Part shown: positions 1 through 9,347 of the stretch, piece after piece
Layout: every line of letters starts with the position of its first letter
Numbering within the stretch: position 1 is the stretch's first letter
NCBI RefSeq assembly: GCF_005671395.1
Contig: NZ_CP040428.1
Span: forward strand, 1,922,001-1,986,000
Direction of reading: 5' to 3'
Length of the DNA: 64,000 nucleotides
From: Jejubacter calystegiae
Lineage (GTDB): Bacteria; Pseudomonadota; Gammaproteobacteria; Enterobacterales; Enterobacteriaceae
Notes under the pieces: generated by a model
What the model saw: only the letters and a program-made list of their open reading frames with translations
What the model was told of the DNA's origin: nothing
The model's database searches: none
Position numbers and translations under genes: made by a program

Positions 1-307
1 ATATAAAAATAGATTTCTATTTTTGTTTGAGACAAATCGTATCAGTAATTGTTGTCCATCAGGAATATTTCATGGAAAAATCCTGGTGTGAAAAGCCGTT
101 AACAAGGAGGTGACAGAATTATTGTGAATCTATTATGTAGTTTTTATCTCTATGTGGGAGCTTGCTGCGAGCACATGGCGAGATATTAATCTCGTTTGAA
201 ATGAATTGGTGGTTTTATCGTCTAATTTGGCCGTCAGGATCTGGATTGTTTTGAATATATCGCAAGCACAGATAAATTAACTCGACTAAAACAAGAGGAG
301 AAAATTC
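1..307. other. AT-rich upstream region of the fimbrial cluster
   Basis: No credible gene is visible. The stretch is AT-rich, as is common upstream of H-NS-silenced fimbrial loci. It has a small palindrome (arms CGAGAT and ATCTCG, 179-194) and ends in a good ribosome binding site (AGAGGAG, 294-300) for the TTG-initiated gene at 308. I saw no long inverted repeats of an invertible fim-type promoter, but the upstream edge is cut by the window. Confidence 0.5.
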
Positions 308-925
308 TTGGTCCAAACGCAGGGAGAGGCTACCGATCCCCGAGTTGCGATTATTGGGGAAGACAGCTATGCCAGGGCGGGAATTGTCACACTAATTCGA
401 GAAATAAATCCCAGAGTCGCCGTTAAGGCATCATTAAATAATTATCGGGCGCTGGAAATTCTTCTTGGGCAATATCCCGTGGATATCATTATTCTGGTGT
501 CCGGTTATGAGTGTGATATTGGCTTAAGCTGCCTGAGAGTTATGCATCAGATAGCATATGACTACCCGTCGATACAGCTTTTAGTGTACTCCAGGCGGGC
601 AACAAGTTTTCTGCTACGTGCCCAAAGTACAGGATGGTTACAGTGTATTGGTGAGCCCTTTCCCGCCTGGCGGAAGCATTTCAAGGTATTCTTAATGCCA
701 GATGGCTCTACGAAAAAGGAGGTAGTTAGCGCAAGAAAAGGTAATTTTATTTTAAATCGTGATGAGTGGCTGGTGATTAATGATCTTTTCGCCGGGGAGT
801 CACTGAATTCAATTTCCCGTCGTCGGGAAATTAATTACAGAAGAGTTAGCGCGCTGAAAATGTCTGCGGTGCGTAAACTGGGTCTGCGGACGAAAAATGA
901 TTTATTGGTTTTTCTGGCCAATTAA
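308..925 (+). CDS. LuxR/FixJ-type HTH transcriptional regulator of the fimbrial cluster
   Basis: A 205-residue regulator. Residues 10-115 look like a degenerate response-regulator receiver (begins VAIIGEDSYARAGI), and residues 150-205 form a LuxR-type helix-turn-helix (SISRRREINYRRVSALKMSA). The architecture resembles BglJ, YjjQ and RcsA, which are usually not phosphorylated and often pair with RcsB. The start is TTG: AGAGGAG lies 7 nt upstream, and the next in-frame ATG is deep inside the receiver-like domain. The gene ends 47 nt before the major pilin on the same strand, so it probably controls the fimbrial operon and may share its transcript. That role is inferred from position. Confidence 0.8.
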   Translation: MVQTQGEATDPRVAIIGEDSYARAGIVTLIREINPRVAVKASLNNYRALEILLGQYPVDIIILVSGYECDIGLSCLRVMHQIAYDYPSIQLLVYSRRATSFLLRAQSTGWLQCIGEPFPAWRKHFKVFLMPDGSTKKEVVSARKGNFILNRDEWLVINDLFAGESLNSISRRREINYRRVSALKMSAVRKLGLRTKNDLLVFLAN

Positions 926-972
926 ATATGGAAAGTCAGCGGATGAAATCATCATAAAAGGAAAGGAATAGC

Positions 973-1548
973 ATGAAAAAGCAATATAACAAATCAAAAC
1001 ATTACCGTGCTGCATTACCATTGGTTGCATTATTTATGCTGCCAGGTGCTTCTTATGCAGAGGATCCCGCTCCGGTAACCGTAGATGGTGGCACGATTAA
1101 CTTTGAAGGAAGCGTGGTTACAGCTGCCTGTGCGCTCTCTTCCAACAGTGCCAATATGACAGTAGATATGGGGCAGGTTCGTACCACGGTATTATCTGCT
1201 GTGGGTAGCGTCGCATCAACCGGAAAGGATTTCAGCATTCTGCTGGATGACTGCGATGTCACGACTTATACCGGTGTTTCCATTACGTTTAACGGTAGCG
1301 GTGATAGTACTGACCCGACTGCTCTGGCAACTGGCGTTAACGGCAGTTCGTCTTCAGCACAGAATGTGGCTATCCGGTTTTACGATGAGGCGGGTACTGC
1401 CGTCAAACTGAATGAGGCTTCTTCAGTCACTTCCCTGCGTGCTGGCAGTAACCAGATTAATTTTAGCGCGAAGTATGCCTCGCCGCATGGCGGTGCCACT
1501 GCGGGTGATGCCAGCGCTGTGGCAACCTATACCCTGACTTATTCGTAA
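973..1548 (+). CDS. Major fimbrial subunit (FimA-type pilin)
   Basis: A 191-residue exported pilin. Residues 1-29 are a signal peptide ending SYA. The mature part has the two cysteines of type 1 pilins (C53 and C94, a probable disulfide), an alternating beta-strand pattern, and the C-terminal chaperone-binding motif with penultimate tyrosine (TYTLTYS). By family knowledge it polymerises by donor-strand exchange into the fimbrial rod. A good ribosome binding site (AAAGGAA) precedes the ATG. It is the first structural gene of a set with its own chaperone, usher, minor pilin and tip protein. A strong hairpin after its stop suggests it is made in excess over the downstream genes. Confidence 0.9.
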   Translation: MKKQYNKSKHYRAALPLVALFMLPGASYAEDPAPVTVDGGTINFEGSVVTAACALSSNSANMTVDMGQVRTTVLSAVGSVASTGKDFSILLDDCDVTTYTGVSITFNGSGDSTDPTALATGVNGSSSSAQNVAIRFYDEAGTAVKLNEASSVTSLRAGSNQINFSAKYASPHGGATAGDASAVATYTLTYS

Positions 1549-1556
1549 TGCCACCC

Positions 1557-1583
1557 GGCGCCCGTAGGGATAAAGCGGGCGCC
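1557..1583 (+). promoter_or_regulatory. Intercistronic hairpin between pilin and chaperone genes
   Basis: Perfect 8-bp GC stem (GGCGCCCG 1557-1564 with CGGGCGCC 1576-1583) and an 11-nt loop just after the pilin stop. No T-tract follows, so it is not a full terminator. In other fimbrial operons such hairpins stabilise or attenuate the mRNA so that pilin exceeds chaperone and usher; that role is inferred here. Confidence 0.6.
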
Positions 1584-1605
1584 ATTTCCCCCGGAGGGAA
1601 ACGCT

Positions 1606-2277
1606 ATGCGTAAATGGTTTTGCCTGTTACTGGGCTCTGTTGTACTGATGTCTGAGGCCCTGGCTGGTGGTGTGGGCCTGGGGGCAACCCGGCTTATTTA
1701 TCCGGACGACGCGCGCCAGGTGACGCTGAATATTCGTAATACTGACGGCCAGGCGCCGTTTCTGATTCAGTCATGGATTGACGATGCCCGGGGCAATAAA
1801 AGTTCAGATTTTGTGATTACGCCGCCACTGTTTGTCCTGAAGCCGGAAAGTGAAAATACCTTGCGGGTGATGTTCACTGCCAGCGGGCTGCCGCAGGATC
1901 GGGAAACGCTTTACTGGCTGACGGCAAAGGCGATTCCGCATACGCCAGTCCACAGTAAAAATACATTACAGCTTGCCTCCGCGAATCGCATCAAACTCTT
2001 CTATCGCCCTTCGGACTTACCTATTTCATCGGATCAGGCCTGGGAGCGGCTATCGGGCCGTATCCATGGCGATCGCATCACGCTTAATAACCCCACGCCT
2101 TATCACATTTCGCTGATCTCACTGCAGGTGCAGGGCAAGGAAATTCGGGGAGTGATGGTGCCGCCGAAGCAGACCCTGACGCTGCCAGGACATTATCCTG
2201 GGGCTCGTAGCTTTAGCTATCGAGTGATTAATGACTTTGGTGGATGGAGCAAAGTGTATACCGCGACGTTGCAGTGA
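1606..2277 (+). CDS. Periplasmic fimbrial chaperone (FimC/PapD family)
   Basis: A 223-residue protein with a signal peptide (1-20, ending EALA) followed by the two immunoglobulin-like domains of usher chaperones. The first beta strand (GVGLGATRLIYPDDARQVTL) contains the conserved arginine, and FVLKPESENTLRV carries the G1-strand hydrophobic pattern used for donor-strand complementation. The linker YWLTAKAIP fits the short-loop (FGS) class. It would bind pilins in the periplasm and deliver them to the adjacent usher. An SD-like GGAGG precedes the ATG. Confidence 0.92.
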   Translation: MRKWFCLLLGSVVLMSEALAGGVGLGATRLIYPDDARQVTLNIRNTDGQAPFLIQSWIDDARGNKSSDFVITPPLFVLKPESENTLRVMFTASGLPQDRETLYWLTAKAIPHTPVHSKNTLQLASANRIKLFYRPSDLPISSDQAWERLSGRIHGDRITLNNPTPYHISLISLQVQGKEIRGVMVPPKQTLTLPGHYPGARSFSYRVINDFGGWSKVYTATLQ

Positions 2278-2316
2278 GCGCTGATTTTGGGCGCATACAG
2301 GGATGAGCTTTGACAT

Positions 2317-4839
2317 ATGAAGATCGTAAAACGGCTTTTCGTGATCCCGATGCTGTTATTAAGCGGTATGGCCTGGGCCGAAGCTGATTACCAGTTTAAC
2401 CCTCAGTTTCTGGGAGGAGGGCAAGCCATGTCTGCTGACTTATCCTGGGTAAATGACGGTGGAGAGCTGCCTCCGGGGCAATATGATGTCAATATTTATG
2501 TGAATACGGTTTACGTAACCAGCCATTCTGTATCGTTCCAGATGGTAGAGCGTGGCCTGAGTCCCTGTCTGACGCCGGATGTGTTGGAGAAGTTGGGGAT
2601 TGATCTTCATCGCCTGGTCAGTCAGGCAACGGCGACGCAGAGGTGCTATTCGCCCGATATGGATGCCAGCGATATCCGGGTTTCCCTGGATGTCGCGACC
2701 ATGAACCTGCAATTCACCGTGCCGCAGGGCATGATGATCAATCGTCCCCGGGGGTATATCAGCCCCAGTAGTTGGGAATACGGCATTCATGCTGGATTCC
2801 TGAGTTACATGATTAATGGTTCCTATAGAGAACAGATAAACGGTGAACGCGTCCGCAGTCGTCCGCTGTTTGCGGGCCTGAATAGCGGATTGAATTTAGG
2901 CGCGTGGCGGCTGCGTGACTACTCGACCTGGAACCGCAGCGAGGGGGGCGCCAAATTTAACCGGGTACGCACCTGGTTACAGCGCGACCTGGCGGCCTTA
3001 CGCGGCCAGCTTTATTTGGGGGAAAGCTATACCTCCGCATCGCTGTTTGATGCCGTAGGGGTACGCGGCGTGCAGCTCAACAGCGACGACAATATGTTGC
3101 CAGCCAGCCAGCGTGGCTATGCGCCAGTCATTCGCGGCATTGCCCGTAGTCAGGCGACGGTCACGCTAAGTCAGAGTGGCAACGTTATCTATCAGACGAC
3201 GGTGCCGCCCGGCGAGTTTACGATAGGCGATCTCTACCCCACCGCTTCCGGCGGTGATATTGAAGTGACTCAGGAAGAAGAGGGTGGCAGCGTGCGACGC
3301 TGGGTGGTGCCGTTTGCCAGCGTGCCGAATCTGGTGCGTGAAGGGCAGGCGAAGTACGCCGTGAGTCTGGGGCGCTATCGTCCTCAGTACCAGCAAACTG
3401 ACCCGCTGTTTGTTCAGGGGGAGCTATTTTACGGTATGAGTCACGGCCTGACGTTGTATAGCGGAACCCAGCTGGCGGATAACTATCAGGCGCTGGCATT
3501 CGGTGTTGGCCAGAATATGGGGCGTTTTGGCGCGCTTTCTCTTGATCTGACTCACGCGCATAGCCGCCTGGCCGATCGCCAGCGCTACGATGGAGACTCC
3601 ATTCGCCTGCGTTACAGCAAGGTACTGAGCAGTACAGGCACCCGGCTGAATTTTTACTCCTGGCGCTTTTCCACTCAGGGATTCTACAACCTGAGTGATA
3701 CCACCAGGAAGCGGATGAACGGTGGCAGCCAGGTGGAGAGCGTGGATGAAAATGGCACAACGGTGACCGAATACCATGATTTCTACAACCTGCGTTATGC
3801 CCGTAAGGATCGGCATCAGGTGTTACTGGCCCAGACGCTGTCTGACTGGGGGTCGGTGTCTCTTTCATGGGAGCGCCAGGGCTACTGGAACAGCGATCGC
3901 GCGTCTGAAAGTCTACAACTTTCCTGGAGTAGCAGTATTGGCAAGGTTTCCTGGGGGGCGGCTTGGCAGCAGACCCGCACCCTATGGTCGAACCAAAAAG
4001 ACAATATCTTTTCGCTGAATGCATCCATTCCGTTGGGTGAGGTACGCAACGCGACCCGGGTGAGTTATGGCGTCACCAGTAGCGAGACGCGGGACACTTC
4101 CCATCGGGTTGGCGTGAGTGGTTATCTGCCGGGCATGGATAATCTGAATTATAGCTTCAGCCAGCGCTATGCCCGGGACAATGGTTATGGTGCGGATCTG
4201 TCTATGCAGTATCTGGGCAGTAAAGGCAACGTCAGCCTGGGATACAGCTACACCGATAACAGCCGGACATTAAGTTATGGTCTGAGTGGTGGCGCGGTGC
4301 TGCATGAGGATGGTGTCACCTTAGGGCAAGCGCTGGGTAATACCAATATTCTGGTGAAGGCTCCTGGTGCGTATGGTGTCGCGGTGGAAGGGCGTAGGGG
4401 GGTAAGGACCGACAGTCGTGGTTACGCGGTGGTTCCCTGGGCCACGCCTTACCGTCTTAATCGCGTGGCGCTGGATATTCGCGATATGCCGGATACCGCC
4501 GAACTGGATAGTTCGGTGGTCAGTCGAATTCCTGTGGATGGCGCTATGTCCCGCGCCGATTTTGCCATCCGTAGTGGCTTTAAAGCGATGTTTTCGCTGA
4601 GTTATCGCGATAATGTGCTGCCGTTTGGCACGCTCATCACTCAGGAGGGAAGCGAAAGCGGCTCGGGTATTGTTGGCGATAACGGGGCGGTCTATCTTTC
4701 AGGCCTGGCGCCGACGGGGACACTGATTGCCCGTTGGGACAAGGGAGAGAGTCACCAGTGTCGTATTGACTATCACCTGGATGATACACGGTTGAACGCC
4801 CGTACCGGGCTGTATATTCAGGAGGGAGTATGCCGGTAG
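2317..4839 (+). CDS. Outer-membrane fimbrial usher (FimD/PapC family)
   Basis: An 840-residue usher. After the signal peptide (1-21, ending AWA) comes an N-terminal chaperone-binding domain starting YQFNPQFLGGG, then a long beta-barrel with a plug region (GQLYLGESYTSASLFDAVGV, PGEFTIGDLYPTASGGDIEV), and C-terminal domains ending in a Cys pair (CRIDYH to GVCR). Length and motif order match FimD-type ushers. It would assemble and export the pilus subunits encoded around it. The stop overlaps the start of the next gene by 10 nt, implying translational coupling. The ATG lies 39 nt after the chaperone stop. Confidence 0.95.
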   Translation: MKIVKRLFVIPMLLLSGMAWAEADYQFNPQFLGGGQAMSADLSWVNDGGELPPGQYDVNIYVNTVYVTSHSVSFQMVERGLSPCLTPDVLEKLGIDLHRLVSQATATQRCYSPDMDASDIRVSLDVATMNLQFTVPQGMMINRPRGYISPSSWEYGIHAGFLSYMINGSYREQINGERVRSRPLFAGLNSGLNLGAWRLRDYSTWNRSEGGAKFNRVRTWLQRDLAALRGQLYLGESYTSASLFDAVGVRGVQLNSDDNMLPASQRGYAPVIRGIARSQATVTLSQSGNVIYQTTVPPGEFTIGDLYPTASGGDIEVTQEEEGGSVRRWVVPFASVPNLVREGQAKYAVSLGRYRPQYQQTDPLFVQGELFYGMSHGLTLYSGTQLADNYQALAFGVGQNMGRFGALSLDLTHAHSRLADRQRYDGDSIRLRYSKVLSSTGTRLNFYSWRFSTQGFYNLSDTTRKRMNGGSQVESVDENGTTVTEYHDFYNLRYARKDRHQVLLAQTLSDWGSVSLSWERQGYWNSDRASESLQLSWSSSIGKVSWGAAWQQTRTLWSNQKDNIFSLNASIPLGEVRNATRVSYGVTSSETRDTSHRVGVSGYLPGMDNLNYSFSQRYARDNGYGADLSMQYLGSKGNVSLGYSYTDNSRTLSYGLSGGAVLHEDGVTLGQALGNTNILVKAPGAYGVAVEGRRGVRTDSRGYAVVPWATPYRLNRVALDIRDMPDTAELDSSVVSRIPVDGAMSRADFAIRSGFKAMFSLSYRDNVLPFGTLITQEGSESGSGIVGDNGAVYLSGLAPTGTLIARWDKGESHQCRIDYHLDDTRLNARTGLYIQEGVCR

Positions 4840-5351
4840 CTGCATGGATGCGCAGCAGCGTAGCGACATTGCTGTTTTTTTCGGGGTATGTATCGGCCTA
4901 TGACGTGCTGGTTTCAGTAACGGGGGCGATTATTGGCAATACCTGTACCGTCGCCGGGAACTCAGAAAATATTTCAGTAGATCTGGGGGTGGTGGCCACG
5001 AATCAGTTCCGGGGAATAGGGGATGTGGGAAATCACCTTAGCCCTTTCACCATATATCTGGAGGACTGCGGCCCGACCTTTAACGGCGTACGGGTCTCTT
5101 TTAGTGCCCCTCCGGATGATAACAATAGCGATGTGGTGAAGAGCAGCGCCGGTGACGCCAGCGGTGTCGGGATTCAGTTGCTGGATCACCAGAAAAATCC
5201 ACTGGCGCTTAATGCGTTCAGCCCGATTTATGGCGCGGGTCAGGATAGTCGCGTGGAGATGCATTTTTATGCCCGCCTCATCGCGACTCAACAGAGCGTG
5301 ACGGTGGGAACCCTCTCTGCGACAGCAACCTATACCCTGGAGTATCAATAA
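4830..5351 (+). CDS. Minor fimbrial subunit
   Basis: A 173-residue FimA-family pilin with a signal peptide (1-23, ending YVSA), paired cysteines in GNTCTVAG and LEDCGPT, and a C-terminal chaperone-binding strand with penultimate Tyr (TATYTLEYQ). It starts inside the usher gene's 3' end (ATG 4830, usher stop 4837-4839), with GGAGGGAG just upstream. Its stop overlaps the next ATG by 1 nt. Position between usher and tip gene suggests an adaptor or minor pilin like FimF/FimG. It is distinct from the major pilin at 973. Confidence 0.88.
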   Translation: MPVAAWMRSSVATLLFFSGYVSAYDVLVSVTGAIIGNTCTVAGNSENISVDLGVVATNQFRGIGDVGNHLSPFTIYLEDCGPTFNGVRVSFSAPPDDNNSDVVKSSAGDASGVGIQLLDHQKNPLALNAFSPIYGAGQDSRVEMHFYARLIATQQSVTVGTLSATATYTLEYQ

Positions 5352-6385
5352 TGAACAGGTTTATACGGAAGTGGCTGTTGGCGTTATGGATGGCACTCCT
5401 GAGTGTCGGCGTCAGCGCCGTAGAAAAAAAGAGCGATGTGGAGTTGATGCCAAACTCAATTTCCTACTTTGGTCCGTCATCGTCGGTGGGGAGCCTGATT
5501 GGCGGAGCGTGGTCAACATCCGTGACGGTGGACCCCGTTTTTAACTGCGGGATCCTTCCTTCTTATGATTGTTACCAGGCGACGATTGTCCCCGATCCGT
5601 CGTTGATTTCGGCGGGAATATCAGTGGAAATCGACGGTGTTAGCTACACGGTATATGAAACGGGAACGCCGGGGCTTGGTTTTGTCATGAGTATGAAGGA
5701 TGCGAAAGCCAGCAACTGGATCCCGTTGTCGGCCGATACCGTGAATACCTATCCCGCGGCTGGTACCAACAGTCCGGCGACAAGTGTAGGCCTGATGGTA
5801 CGAATCAGCTATGTCACGACCGGAAAAAATTTGCAGGTAGGCAGCTTTGATGTACCGGCTATCCGGGCCGCCGTTTTCAATGCCTATGCTTATTCGGGGG
5901 GAGTGGCCGAGAGCGCCGACATCACGATTGCTGCTACAAGTTTCTCGGCAATGGCCTACGGATGCGCGGTGGATACGAAGGACGTATCGGTCGAGCTGGG
6001 GAGTGTGGATGTCAGAACGCTGGATGCCGTTGGGGCAATGTCGGAGCGGAAGTCATTTTCAGTGACGCTATCCTGTGCGATGAATATCGCGCTGTATGCC
6101 TCCATCAGCGATATGTCACACCCGGGTAATTTCTCTGATGCGGTGTCGCTGACCCCGGACTCTTCAGCACAGGGGGTCGGCGTGGCTTTTTTCTATAATG
6201 GGCAGGGACCTCTGTGGTTAGGACAGGACAGTGCGGATGCGGGAATAATGAACCAGTTTTTTATTCAGGATAGTGGTCTCAGTGAGACGCTCACTTTGCC
6301 ATTTCAGGTCAGTTATTATCGCAAGGGCGATATTGTACCTGGTAGCGCGAATGCACTGGCGGGGATCACCTTTTCGTATCAGTAG
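5351..6385 (+). CDS. Two-domain fimbrial tip adhesin
   Basis: A 344-residue exported protein, last gene of the fimbrial operon. Signal peptide 1-23 (ending VSA). An N-terminal half of about 175 residues with its own Cys pair (VFNCGILPSYDCYQ) has no obvious pilin features and is the likely receptor-binding domain. A C-terminal pilin domain follows, with Cys pair (AYGCAVDTKD to LSCAMN) and terminal strand ITFSYQ. This layout and length match FimH-type tip adhesins. The ligand cannot be read from the sequence. The start overlaps the upstream stop (TAATG). Confidence 0.85.
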   Translation: MNRFIRKWLLALWMALLSVGVSAVEKKSDVELMPNSISYFGPSSSVGSLIGGAWSTSVTVDPVFNCGILPSYDCYQATIVPDPSLISAGISVEIDGVSYTVYETGTPGLGFVMSMKDAKASNWIPLSADTVNTYPAAGTNSPATSVGLMVRISYVTTGKNLQVGSFDVPAIRAAVFNAYAYSGGVAESADITIAATSFSAMAYGCAVDTKDVSVELGSVDVRTLDAVGAMSERKSFSVTLSCAMNIALYASISDMSHPGNFSDAVSLTPDSSAQGVGVAFFYNGQGPLWLGQDSADAGIMNQFFIQDSGLSETLTLPFQVSYYRKGDIVPGSANALAGITFSYQ

Positions 6386-6400
6386 CGGCATAACGTTCAG

Positions 6401-6426
6401 AAAAAAGGCCCCGATGAGCGGGGCCT
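6401..6426 (-). terminator. Rho-independent terminator of opgB
   Basis: 8-bp stem (AGGCCCCG 6406-6413 with CGGGGCCT 6419-6426), loop ATGAG. On the minus strand a six-U run follows, so it terminates opgB. No T-tract follows on the plus strand, so the convergent fimbrial operon is not clearly terminated here. Confidence 0.85.
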
Positions 6427-6446
6427 GATGGGGAGCATTGTGGCGT

Positions 6447-8738
6447 TTAACCCTCGTCTTTCACTACTTTGATATCGACCATCCCGATACCCAGTTTACG
6501 CGGCGCGTGGCCGAGGATATTCCCTTCGTTGGAGTCCTGTGGCTCCGGCGGCGTAATGGTCAGCACCTTGCTGTGACCCGGGTTGGTGAAGTGCAGCGTG
6601 GTCGTGCTGACTTCTTTATTCAGGGTCAACGTCTGTTCGCTGTCGCCCACCCTTATCGGAATCGGCTTATTGGCGTTAGGGCCAAAGGCCTTAGCGGTAA
6701 TGACCAGCGAGAATTTCTCTGGCAGCGGCTGGTGGTATTCGATTTTCACTTCCGGTGCCAGATTGGCGTTGGACCAACGGCCCCAGGATTCGGGGCGAGA
6801 AATACCGCTGAACTGTTTTACCGCTTCCGGCGCGCCGGGCACGTTAAAGACAAAGCTGTCAGACTGATAGCGGATGTCGTTATCATTGGCCTTCAGCAGA
6901 TCGACGGTGTGCTGGTAGCGATCGCTATCAATCACGCTCTGCTTAATGGCCACCTTACCCTGCCATTTGTCCTGCTCTACTCGGGTAATCTGCGGCTCAC
7001 CGCCCAACTGGCCCTGAGCCATACACAGATCGGTGGAGAGGCTGAGTTGCGGATCCCACAGACGGCCCATCTTGTAGCAGGTATCGAACCAGACGAAGTC
7101 ATCGTTCGGTGCGAAATTTGCCAGCTGAATGCGCAGAGGATCGGAAAATTCGTTTTCGAGCTTCGGCTCAACGCGCTTGTCACCCACTTTCAGCAGCAGC
7201 GGCAGCCGGAAGGTGGAACCTGAGAAGCTAACGTTATTCTGAGTACGATCGAGGGTAAAGCGGTCGATCTTACGCGGGAAGTTCCACAGGTGTACCACGG
7301 AGGGTTTCCAGGCCAGGATCTTCTCTTTGGTGTTCAGGAACACCTGCGACATCGACTGCCCGGAAAGGCTACTACGCCCCAGCCCCAGGTAGTTGCCACC
7401 GCCCAGCATATCCAGCACCGTGGCGCCGTTATCCATGGAGTTGCGTTTGGTCGCAATCTGCCTCTGCTCCGGCTGGTCACCGCGAATCACAAAGAACAGG
7501 TTATTGCGTTGCTGTTCGTTCAGGTATTTCCAGGCGCCATTGTTCATGGCCAGATGGTCGGAAGAGACCACGATCACCGTATTTTTAAACCACGGTGAAG
7601 CTTTGATCTTCTCGATCAACTGCGCCACATGTTCCTGACTACAGGCGACCGCGCTCAGGGTCTTATTGGGCTTGCCGTCGTGATCGTAGTTTTTGCGCTT
7701 ACAGGATCGGGAAACAAAGCCGTCCGGATGGTGGGTATCCACCGTCAGGGTAAACAGTGAGAAGCGTTTGCCCTGCTTCGACAGCTCTTCATATTTCTGC
7801 CACACCTCATCCAGCACGGTGTCGTCGTAGAATCCCCAGTCGTTGCGGTATTCGGGGTCATCCACCATGGTTTTCAGCTCTTCGGAGCCGTAAAGGTGAT
7901 CGAAACCGTGGGATTTCAGGAACACATCTTTACCGGCAAAGCGCAGGTTGGCGCCCTGAATAAAGTAGTTCTGGTAGCCGGAGTTCTTCAGGATATCGCC
8001 CAGGCAGGTATTCTGCGGGAAGAAGGTCGACATGGAAGAGGCCGAGTTGCCATCGAACGGAGCAAACAGTGGAATACCGCACTGAGAAGCGACCATACCG
8101 GCGATGGTGTAGTCGGTGCCGGGAAGCTGTTCGGTATGGCTAAAGTCCAGCCCCTGTTTCTTCAGGGCGCTCAGCTCTGGCGCCAGATTCGGGAACGCCT
8201 GTTCATTAAAGTAGGTGCGTTCCAGGCTTTCACCATAGATATAGACCAGGTTGAGCTTCGGATTGGCTATCTCTTTCGGCGGCTCTTTATAGTAGATCTT
8301 AAAGTCGGGATCGCCTTCGCTGGTCTGGGATTTCACCAGGGCGGCAATCTGGTGGAATGCCGGGCTGGCATCTACGGAGCCCAGCGCCAGCACCATGGCC
8401 AGCAGGCTGTAGCCAAAGTGGTGGGGGCGGTGCCAGCGGCGGCGCAGCAGCCAGGCCAGCAGACCAAACATCCCCACCAGGGTCGCAATAATACCGATGC
8501 CGGGCAGAATATATTTACTGACGCCTGCGCCGGTCAGGCTGTTGGTCAGGGTATAGAGCACGGCATCGTTGATCCCGTCGCCGGTGAAGTAGTTACTGGC
8601 GTAAAGGGTCAAATTCAGAATGACGAACACGCCCAGCACCACCAGAATGGCGGCGAACCACAGGGTATTGCGCCCCGCTTTAAGCGTATAGATAGCAATG
8701 GACGCAACAAAGAGTCCTAATGAAAGCACTTCTGGCAA
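6447..8738 (-). CDS. opgB: Phosphoglycerol transferase I (OpgB/MdoB)
   Basis: 763 residues, the same length as E. coli OpgB and alignable throughout. It moves sn-1-phosphoglycerol from phosphatidylglycerol to osmoregulated periplasmic glucans. Membrane helices fill residues 1-140; the periplasmic alkaline-phosphatase-like domain follows, with [11 protein letters not shown] carrying the catalytic Ser/Thr region and motifs TVDTHHPDG and [11 protein letters not shown] providing metal ligands. The start is TTG at 8738, with an AGAGGA site about 10 nt upstream; the nearby ATG is out of frame. A terminator follows the gene. Confidence 0.96.
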   Translation of the reverse strand: MPEVLSLGLFVASIAIYTLKAGRNTLWFAAILVVLGVFVILNLTLYASNYFTGDGINDAVLYTLTNSLTGAGVSKYILPGIGIIATLVGMFGLLAWLLRRRWHRPHHFGYSLLAMVLALGSVDASPAFHQIAALVKSQTSEGDPDFKIYYKEPPKEIANPKLNLVYIYGESLERTYFNEQAFPNLAPELSALKKQGLDFSHTEQLPGTDYTIAGMVASQCGIPLFAPFDGNSASSMSTFFPQNTCLGDILKNSGYQNYFIQGANLRFAGKDVFLKSHGFDHLYGSEELKTMVDDPEYRNDWGFYDDTVLDEVWQKYEELSKQGKRFSLFTLTVDTHHPDGFVSRSCKRKNYDHDGKPNKTLSAVACSQEHVAQLIEKIKASPWFKNTVIVVSSDHLAMNNGAWKYLNEQQRNNLFFVIRGDQPEQRQIATKRNSMDNGATVLDMLGGGNYLGLGRSSLSGQSMSQVFLNTKEKILAWKPSVVHLWNFPRKIDRFTLDRTQNNVSFSGSTFRLPLLLKVGDKRVEPKLENEFSDPLRIQLANFAPNDDFVWFDTCYKMGRLWDPQLSLSTDLCMAQGQLGGEPQITRVEQDKWQGKVAIKQSVIDSDRYQHTVDLLKANDNDIRYQSDSFVFNVPGAPEAVKQFSGISRPESWGRWSNANLAPEVKIEYHQPLPEKFSLVITAKAFGPNANKPIPIRVGDSEQTLTLNKEVSTTTLHFTNPGHSKVLTITPPEPQDSNEGNILGHAPRKLGIGMVDIKVVKDEG

Positions 8739-9124
8739 AGGAACATCCTCTTAAGATAACCAGGATTGAGTTGGACAAGTTCAGACGCGCAACAATGTAC
8801 CGTCGTTGTCACATAGCTGCAATTCTACTGTCAAAATAGTGTGTAGGTCTTCAGAATTGGTTGATTCATCGCCAGCCTCGATCGGGATCACATCCGATGC
8901 CCGGAGCAGGAAAACAGGGATAAACCCTGAGTTGAGAACAAACAGCGATGTTTTGTGCCATTTCCGAAAGTTTTATCTCTGTCATCAGGTTATCTAAGGT
9001 ATTTTTAAGACAATGCCGATGTGAGCAAGGTCATATTTAAGGAAAATCTCACGATAAAGAGTGTGTGAATCATGACAGCTCTGGTTTTACCCTGACTTGC
9101 CCCATTTTAGGTGGATATAACAGT
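8739..9124. other. Intergenic region upstream of opgB and the small membrane ORF
   Basis: 386 bases between the divergent opgB start and a possible 43-codon ORF. I see no gene, tRNA or clear operator. Promoters for opgB (minus) and the small ORF (plus) must lie here, but I could not assign -10/-35 boxes with confidence. Confidence 0.4.
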
Positions 9125-9256
9125 ATGATGCTTTCAATCGTCAGTCTTATTGCGCTACTGGCGTTTGCGCTTTTTTGTTTCGTGAAGCATTTTCGGGAAG
9201 TGAATAAGCGCAGGCTCTCAGGCCCAAAGGGCCGTAACCGGTTCCGTAAAAAATAA
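9125..9256 (+). CDS. Possible 43-residue single-pass membrane peptide
   Basis: Small ORF starting MMLSIVSLIALLAFALFCF: one hydrophobic helix (residues 3-19) followed by a strongly basic tail ending GRNRFRKK. This composition is typical of genuine enterobacterial small membrane proteins. AGGTGG (9109-9114) lies 10 nt before the ATG, and a perfect hairpin terminator (9304-9334) lies 47 nt after the stop. A longer reading from 9065 has no ribosome binding site and a non-hydrophobic extension, so I reject it. I do not recognise a family. The function is unknown; expression is unproven. Confidence 0.5.
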   Translation: MMLSIVSLIALLAFALFCFVKHFREVNKRRLSGPKGRNRFRKK

Positions 9257-9303
9257 CGCCGGGCGTAGAAAATAATTAAGTTTTGTTTAAGTTTGGTTTA
9301 ACT

Positions 9304-9334
9304 AAAAGCGGCGGCCCGGGTGGCCGCCGCTTTT
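9304..9334. terminator. Bidirectional terminator between the small ORF and yjjA
   Basis: 13-bp perfect stem AAAAGCGGCGGCC / GGCCGCCGCTTTT with a 5-nt loop. A/T runs on both sides let it serve the plus-strand small ORF and minus-strand yjjA. Confidence 0.85.
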
Positions 9335-9347
9335 GCTGGCTAAAAAA

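Noticed and set aside
1-307. Possible fim-type invertible promoter
   Set aside because: No pair of matching inverted repeats and no recombinase gene seen in the window.
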